A DNA stretch of 64,000 nt from Vespa crabro (lineage: Eukaryota; Arthropoda; Insecta; Hymenoptera; Vespidae). A model generated the notes under the pieces. The model was not told where the DNA came from and made no database searches. It saw only the letters and a program-made list of their open reading frames with translations. The stretch is from NCBI RefSeq assembly GCF_910589235.1, contig NC_060970.1:310001-374000 (forward strand), in the 5' to 3' direction. A program made the position numbers and the translations under genes. Positions 57,986 through 64,000 of the stretch are shown here, piece after piece; the stretch's first letter is position 1, and each line of letters opens with the position of its first letter.

Positions 57986-59155
57986 TATGCGCTTGCGATA
58001 TTTCTCATTTCGCAGTACCTCGACCCATACTTCCGTGCCGTACAGCATCACTGCTTCGGCGTCAGGCATAAGTAGTCGCCTTATGCACGGTCGGGGACCG
58101 TTGACATTGGCCATGAGTCTGTCCAGAGGTGCTACTAATTTAGCCGCCTTGTCTGCTGCCATCATTATATGCTCTCCGTAATTGAGTTTGCAATCGAGCA
58201 TTACTCCTAGGTACTTGACAGCTGAATTAATCTGGAACGTCGCGTTTCCCACGGTGAAGCTGCGCAAGGTGTTGATGCGCTACTAACGAAGGTTAGTAGC
58301 ACGATTTCTGTGTTCTGGTCTGTTAAGGATAGCCCGTGTTCTTCCATCTAGGAGATGACTCTGCGCATGACTTTGTTGAGCAGCAGCACCATGTCTCTTG
58401 CAGTTATGACAACTACTATGTCATCTGCGTACCCAACCAAGAAATCAACTTCAGGGACTGCCATACGTAGGATACCGTTGTAGAAAATATTCCATATATC
58501 CGGTCCCAGTATGGAGCCCTGTGCTGCCCCCGATGTCAACTCCAAGCTTCTTGGACCATCGCCAGTATAGTATTCTAGGAGGCACCCGATCAGATTATCC
58601 CCGAGAATTCGGAGTAAGTACCCCGGATAGTTGAAATTACGTTCGAGCGCTTTCATTGCCAAATCCCACCTGATGGAGTTGAAGGCACTTCTCATGTCTA
58701 AGTTAACCAGCAGGTACATAGGTCGAATATGTTGATTCCATCGCTCCGTCATTTCTGCGGCCGTGACAACCTCCTGGACTGCGTGGATGGTGGAGAGGCC
58801 GGAACAAAATCCATACTGGCGTGCAGCAAGATCGCCCACTGCCCTCACGGCCGCAAGCAGCCGTGGCATATAAAGCTTCTCCAGGAGGTTGCCAGACGTA
58901 TCCAGCATAAATATAGACAGATAAATATAGATATAAAAATATGACGAAGATGCATTTGCTAGACTCTTGCCCTTGCTAATGAGCATAAGCCTCGCTTTCT
59001 TACACAGAGCGGGGAAAATGTCTACCCTGAGGTACATGTTATACATGGTTAGCAAGGGTGACTCTGCGCGACGGCTTTCATTACTTCCGCTGGAAGGCCG
59101 TCTGGTCCTGGAGCTCTCTCGTTCTGCATGGAAGATGCGGCCAGGAGTAGCTCCC
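57941..59155 (-). pseudogene. R1-clade reverse transcriptase domain, degraded
   Basis: RNA-templated DNA polymerase of target-primed retrotransposition. Visible motifs in order: RAPGPDGLPAEV (RT entry, near 59135), DTSGNLLEKLYMPRL (58925), QYGFCSGLSTIHAV, motif A VNLDMRSAFNSIRWD with its catalytic Asp, motif B SGAAQGSILGPDIWN, motif C GYADD (58420-58434) with both catalytic Asp present, then KYLGVMLDCKLNYGEHI (58210) in another frame. Between the entry motif and DTSGN an AT-rich insertion (58909-58945) replaces part of the expected block. A frameshift lies between 58348 and 58267. The catalytic centre is preserved, but the frame is broken in several places. Confidence 0.9.
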
Positions 59156-59653
59156 CTCCGTAAACTATGGCGCTTCGGTTATGCCAGGCGCAGCCTTGCT
59201 AATCGCTCTCTTCGGCTGTGAGGGGAATAGAGTATGCACCATGTATACCAACGTCCTCTCGTCCTGAGGGATTCCTTGCGTTCGATTACCCAGCTTGCAA
59301 GTGACGATCTGGTACACTAATACCCACGGATTCTTCTCCACATCCAGGCACAGCTCCTTCCGGCATCATCGTTGACTGAGCTTGATGGTCCTCTTCAAAT
59401 CTTTTTTGGCCGCTTAATACTCTGCAGGCAAGAGAGCAGCCTCGAGGTCACGTCACTTCGCTCGTAGTGCCAAACGGTGAAGCCTTAAGAACCTCTTACG
59501 AAGATCTACGATCTCGTTCTTCCACCAGTATGCAGGACGCCTTTGCCGTTTCGTGCTCTTCTTGGCACCACTTTCGCGCAAGCCTTTTGGATGAGCAGTT
59601 GCTGCAGTAATCATCCTGGCTTGTGCAGGTGGCGATAGACTCGCGGAAGCAAT

Positions 59654-60308
59654 TTAATGGGATTCCAAACCTTCATAAATGAACGAAAATAGCCTCTTTC
59701 GATCCATTCTTGCAATATTACATCGGGGAGATTGTTCTGCACTTGTCACGGCTGGCCTCCTATCGTGTTCATCGAATAGGATGTACTGATGGTCGCTCTG
59801 AGTATAAACCTCAATTACCCGCCAGCCTGCGACTCTTGCCACAAGGTGTTCGTTGGCTAGAGAGACGTCCGTGATCGTCTCTCTGTAGTCCGGCCTTCGG
59901 AAGGTTGGTGTCGAGCATGTGTTGAATACTGATAGCTGTAGTCTCGACGCCACCTCCATGATTCGTCTTCCTCTTGAGTCCGACCAGGCCTCCACGCATT
60001 CGAGAGCTTTGGCATTGAGGTCTCTAATAAGAATGAGGTCCCCTTGCATTTTCCGCAACGCGTCTTCCAGATCGTCCAGTTTTGTCGGGAGGTCGTCTAT
60101 CTTGCAGTGCGGGGTAAGATATACGCAGACATAAGTCATCGAGATATGTCTCACCCAAACGTAACCATGTCTGGATCCTTGATCCGACACATGTATTTGT
60201 CGGGGATCTGGGATCCAGATGGGCGCGGAGACCAATTCGTTTGCATACTATCCTATCCCCGCTCTGTCCTGGAATTGTCCGCTGATTAGAAAAATATTTT
60301 CTTTGCAC
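59654..60308 (-). pseudogene. R1-clade APE-type endonuclease domain, degraded
   Basis: This domain nicks the chromosomal target to prime reverse transcription. The main frame (60235-59654) shows WIPDP, GYVWVR, VCVYLTP, RDLNAK (family GDFNAH, with Gly to Arg), WSDSRGRRIMEV, FNTCSTPTFRR, ETITDVSLAN and TQSDHQYI. The catalytic His in SDH and the Asn in DLNAK are present. The N-terminal part with the catalytic Glu is not readable; a short frame (60308-60236) may be its remnant. The domain is therefore unlikely to be active. In this clade it determines insertion-site preference, which matters because every copy here borders AAT repeats. Confidence 0.85.
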
Positions 60309-60459
60309 TCAGAGCAGAGCTGGGTGAGATGGTGGTGCTCCGTCCTGTTCCTAATGGGGTTATCATGAAGTACTCTCATCCTTTCTTCTTCTTGTTGGTT
60401 GTTCCAATGGTCTCCTGGAAAGATTTACAAGCTCTTGATACCGCCAGGTGATTCTTAAG

Positions 60460-60740
60460 TTCATCAACGTTATTGAGCACAAGAAGCAGGAAGGCTCGCT
60501 GACCTTGCAGTTTTTGATCTTGTGCCCCGTGCTACCGCAGAAATAGGAAAACTAACAGCGATCGGGGCTCTTGCACGAGGCGTTATAGTGACCACAGTCG
60601 AGACAGCGGTAACATCGCTTCACTTCCGCTCTTTGCCTGACCCTGCAGCTGACATAGCCGACCAGCATTCGGTCGGCCTTTAAAATATTTGCTGCTGCTT
60701 CCTCATCTATCCTGACGAGGGCCAGTCGTTGTTGTCTCGC
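60460..60740 (-). pseudogene. R1-clade ORF1 C-terminus with CCHC zinc knuckles, degraded
   Basis: The frame reads VRIDEEAAANILKADRMLVG, then the first knuckle CYRC-LDCG-H-YNAS-C (C-x2-C-x4-H-x4-C, 60614-60573). It continues with a TAG at 60552-60554, a second knuckle YFCGSTGHKIKNC whose first Cys is Ser, and the beginning of a third (CFLC, near 60480). Three CCHC knuckles at the end of ORF1 are typical of R1-clade gag-like proteins that bind element RNA. The TAG and the Cys-to-Ser change show decay. Upstream of 60740 the frame meets a TAA and the copy ends, so the N-terminus is lost. Confidence 0.82.
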
Positions 60741-60827
60741 GTTGGGTCCGTCATTTTATCCTCGAGTTACCCCGCGCAGCCTGCCTGGGTCCTCTTTAGG
60801 ACCTCCACGATTTCTAATAAAAATGTG

Positions 60828-61085
60828 CAATAACAATATTTTTGGTAATAGCGATAATGACGATAATAGCGATAATTGTAGCGATAAGATATATAATAAC
60901 GACAATAACGGTTATAACGATAATAATAATAGTGATAATAACGAAAATAATAATAATAACGATTATAAAGTTTAAAACGATAATAATAACGATTAAAACG
61001 ATAATAACGATCATAATGCTAACAATATCTATAATAACGATAATAACGTTATCAACGATAATAATAATAATATTTATAATAGTTG
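60828..61085 (+). repeat. AAT/ACG array right of the R1-clade copy
   Basis: Trinucleotide-phased array in the same strand orientation as at 57112, showing that the element sits inside the array. It ends at an imperfect dyad, TAGTTGCGATAACTGCGACT (61079-61098). Confidence 0.9.
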
Positions 61086-61526
61086 CGATAACTGCGACTA
61101 CATTACTAATATCTTTACTATCGTTATTTTTATAATCGTTATTATTATTATTATAATTGCCGTTATTTACTTTTTTTTAGTTAAGTTCGTTCTTATCGTT
61201 ATAATCCTTATTATCGATATATAATTATTATAATTATCGTTATTATCGTTACCATCGATATTATTGTTAATAGTATTATATTACTTGACGTTATTATCGA
61301 TATTATAGTTATAATTATTATCGTGATTAACGTTATTATCGATATTATTGTTTGTAATGCTATTATTATTATTATTATTATGTTTGTCACTGTATTTAAT
61401 GTTATTACTATAATTATTATCGTTATTATCACTATTATCGTTATTATTATTATTATCATTATTGTTATTATCGATATTATCGTAATTATCATTATTATCC
61501 TTGTTATTATTATTATTATTATTATT
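61086..61526 (-). repeat. Inverted segment of the AAT/ACG array
   Basis: Here the plus strand reads TTATTATCGTTATTATCG, the reverse complement of the rest of the array, for about 440 bp. The right border is a perfect palindrome centred at 61526/61527 with 14-bp arms; the left border is the imperfect dyad near 61090. It contains ATATTACTTGACGTTATTAT and a T8 run (61171-61178). No gene is present. Confidence 0.93.
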
Positions 61527-62781
61527 AATAATAATAATAAAAATAATAATATCATTAATATTGATAATATTAACTCTGATAATATATAAATATCGATTAT
61601 AACGATTACGACGATAATAACGATTAATACATTAATAGCAATAACAACGAAATTAATGATTATAACGACAATGACGATAATTGCCATAATAACGGTGAAA
61701 ACGATAGTAACTATAATCATAATAATAACGATAATAACGTTAATAAAAAGAATAATAAAAGTAATACTATTAATAACAATTATAACTTCAATAACGATAA
61801 CATTAACGATAATTATCATATAACTATAATAACGATAATAACGATAATAATAACAATAATTGTAATAATAAAGAAAAAACCGATAATATCAATAGTAGCG
61901 ATAATAACGTTAACAACGATAACAACGATAGTAATGATAATGACGATAATAACGATAACAACGAAAGCAATGATAATAATGTTCATGACGATAATAACGG
62001 TAATAATAGCGATATAATAAATAATAACGTTAAAAACGGTAATAAAGATATCTATAACATTAGTGATAATGACGATAATAATAATAATAACGATAATAAC
62101 GATAACAACCATAATAAAAGCGATAAAAACGATTACATCGGTAATAATAAACATCATAACAGTAATAACTGTTATCATGACGATAATAACGATAATAACG
62201 ATATTAAAAACAATAACGATAATAACGATATTAATGATAATAATAACAATAGTAATAATAATAATTATATTTGGAACGATAATAATATTATTACGGATAA
62301 CATCGATAATAACGATAATAAAGTTAATGGCGATAATAACCATAATAAATTTAATGATAACGATAATAACAATAATAACGGTTATGTCGAAATTAACGAT
62401 AATAATATCGATATTAAAATTAATAATGGTAATACCGATAATAAAGGTAATAATTGTAATAAAATTAATTACGATAATAATAATGATAATAATAAACATA
62501 GCGATAATAACGATAATAACGATAATAATAACGATAATTATAGTAACAAAAGTAATAATAATAATAATAATAGTAATAATAATAATATCGATAATAATTA
62601 TAATAACGATAATAATAACGATAGTTACAATAATAATAATAGTAGTAATAATAATGATAATTATAAAAATAACGGTAATAATAACGATAATAATAATAGT
62701 AACGATTAGAACGACAAGAATAATAATAACGAAAATAAGGATAATAACGATAATATCGATATTAACGATAATAGCGATGTT
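61527..62781 (+). repeat. AAT/ACG array between the inverted segment and R1-clade copy 2
   Basis: The array returns to the normal orientation right after the palindrome and continues to the second R1-clade copy. It is rich in ACGATAATA words. No gene is present. Confidence 0.92.
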
Positions 62782-62814
62782 CCTGACATACCATGCCACC
62801 TCGTTCCACTTCTC

Positions 62815-63345
62815 CTAGACTCGAAGCATTTTTTTGACAACGTTGTCTGGCGAGATTATTCCGAGGTCTTGCTCCAAGGTGAGTCGTTCGACGCTCCTCC
62901 GGGCATATTTGAAGAACATGTGGTAGGCGCCGTCGACGGTAGAGTCCCCATAGGGGCAGTTGTCATTTACAACCTTCCTCATTTTTCCGAGGTAGGAGCA
63001 GAACAGACCATGCTCTATCAAAAATTGTGTGATGTAGAAGTCTATCTCCCCCGCTCCCGGTTGAGCCAGCTATCTACCCGACTGATGAGTCGGGCCGTCC
63101 ATCTGCCCCTAGGCTCCTGTTCCCATCTGCTTTGCCAGGTCTCGATGCTGATAGACCTGGTGAGCCTTGATGCCTCCTCCTATTCCAAAACGGGCCTTTG
63201 CTGGTGAACGAATTGTCTCTCCTGGGCTAGTAGATCGATCGGGATTACCCCCGCGACGACTAGCATCGCGGGCTCAGAGAACATGCGGTAGAAGCACGCG
63301 ATTCGGAAAGCGCCCCTCCTCTGTACCGCGGCTATGCGTATGCGA
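62815..63345 (-). pseudogene. R1-clade ORF2 C-terminal region, second copy
   Basis: Readable segments are YRMFSEPAMLVVAGVIPIDL and LAQERQFVHQQRP (63300-63190), where the first copy has two nonsense codons, then CPYGDSTVDGAYHMFF and RSVERLTLEQDLG. The Cys/His motif again reads C-P-Y-G-D, with one Cys fewer than usual in R1 proteins, and the distal Cys is lost too (KYARR against ICTRW). Frame changes near 63180 and 63020 break it. Confidence 0.8.
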
Positions 63346-63366
63346 TATTTCTCGTGTCGCAGCGCC

Positions 63367-63995
63367 TCAGCCCAAACTTTTGAGACTTACAGCATCACTG
63401 CTTAGGCACATCAAATCATTAGTCGCTTTATGCACGGGCGCTCGCCAACACATAAGTGTGTCGAGCGAGGATAATACTTTTTCCGCCTTGTCTGCTGCCC
63501 TAATTATGTGCCATCCAAAATTGAGCTTTTTGTATAGCATTCTACCTAAGTATTTGATAGCCTGGACTGCCGCGTCTCTTACGATGAAGATGCGCAAGGT
63601 GTTGATGCGCTTCTTCGTAAGTAGCACGATCTCTGTCTTCTGAGCTGCTAGAGATAGCCCGTGTTCTTCCATCCAGGAGATGACTCTGCGCATGACTTTG
63701 TTGAGCAACAGCTGATAATAGTCCGTGTCTCTTATTGTTATGATAACTGCAACGTCCTTTGCGTACCCAACAAGAAAAGCACCATAAGGGACTGTCATAC
63801 ATAGGATACCGCCGTAGGAAATATTCCAGATATCTGGAACCAGTATGGAGCAATGGGCTGCCCCCAATGACAACTCCAAACTTCTCGGAACATCGCCAGT
63901 ATCGTATTCTTGAAGCGCTCGTTTAGTCCGTCCCCGAGAATTTGGAGTAGGTACTCCGGGACACTGAATTTACGTTCGAGCGCTTCCATTGCCAT
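63367..63995 (-). pseudogene. R1-clade reverse transcriptase, second copy, motif C mutated
   Basis: The main frame (63879-63367) shows motif B LGAAHCSILVPDIWN, then GYAKD (63754-63768) where the first copy has GYADD. An insertion of three residues (DYY) follows in the next helix, then SWMEEHGLSLAAQKTEIVLL, KYLGRMLYKKLNFGWHI and RAADKAEKV. A second frame (63995-63795) holds the segment before motif B, showing a frameshift near 63870. Loss of the second catalytic Asp and Gln-to-His in motif B make this RT inactive regardless of the frameshift. Confidence 0.86.
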
Positions 63996-64000
63996 GTCCC

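Larger units (their letters stand above)
57113..60815 (-). mobile_element. R1-clade non-LTR retrotransposon, 5'-truncated dead copy
   Basis: On the minus strand, in order, this carries the ORF1 C-terminal CCHC zinc knuckles (60740-60460), an APE-type endonuclease (60308-59654), a linker and RT entry motif (59650-59060), reverse transcriptase (59055-57941) and the C-terminal Cys/His region (57775-57464). A 3' segment of about 340 bp (57450-57113) follows. That order, together with a retroviral-like ORF1 zinc finger and RT without an RNase H domain, is the R1-clade plan. Several stops and frameshifts make it a pseudogene. The N-terminal half of ORF1 is missing. Both ends abut the AAT array; the 3' end carries A7 (complement of T7 at 57115-57121). 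Within 59160-59650 I see only degraded remnants. Confidence 0.88.
62782..64000 (-). mobile_element. R1-clade non-LTR retrotransposon, second copy, cut by the window edge
   Basis: This aligns by eye with 57451-58680 of the first copy, in the same orientation. It begins at the position equivalent to 57451, so its last about 340 bp are missing where it meets the AAT array. Sequence identity is high but with many substitutions. It covers the ORF2 C-terminal region and the RT palm; the 5' part continues beyond 64000. Frames are broken, so it is a pseudogene. Confidence 0.87.

Noticed and set aside
57331..60289. Plus-strand ORFs across the R1-clade copy
   Set aside because: They are antisense shadows of the endonuclease, RT and gag frames, which carry the recognisable motifs.

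Overview
The window is non-genic, repeat-built eukaryotic DNA. It is most likely insect heterochromatin, because the only recognisable protein-coding relics belong to an R1-clade non-LTR retrotransposon, a group centred on insects and other arthropods. I cannot name the species. I see no intact host gene, rRNA, tRNA or CRISPR array. Almost every long open frame is a reading-phase artefact of repeats or lies antisense to a dead retrotransposon.

Layout. 1-992: fragment of a retroelement with ORF1-like (gag-like) open frames on the minus strand. 992-1420: short trinucleotide array. 1421-5437 and 7086-11021: 68-bp tandem satellite, about 110 diverged copies, with several dyad symmetries per monomer. 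5438-7085: foreign insertion inside that satellite, with a GC-rich promoter-like core and an ORF broken by one TGA. 9424-11255: recent 913-bp tandem duplication across the satellite/trinucleotide boundary. 11022-57112 and 60828-62780: very large trinucleotide-phased array of (AAT)n with ACG, ACA and ATG variants, largely in a 9-bp register (ATAATAACG). Inside it are a 955-bp near-pure (AAT)n tract (46736-47690), a 341-bp satellite (48808-49905), an AT-rich island with a candidate solo LTR (55356-56055) and an inverted segment (61086-61526). 57113-60815 and 62782-64000: two minus-strand pseudogenised R1-clade copies.

The best candidate for something undescribed is the trinucleotide array. It is not a simple microsatellite. 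It is extremely CpG-rich for its AT content, it carries diverged multi-hundred-bp blocks that recur 6-32 kb apart, and its variants (ACG, ATG, ACA, ATA) are those expected if a CpG-bearing 9-mer satellite decayed by CpG transition into AAT repeats. All retroelement pieces lie in one orientation and abut this array, which suggests an R1-clade lineage that inserts into it. These are readings by eye, and the alignments and database searches that would settle them are named under each finding.
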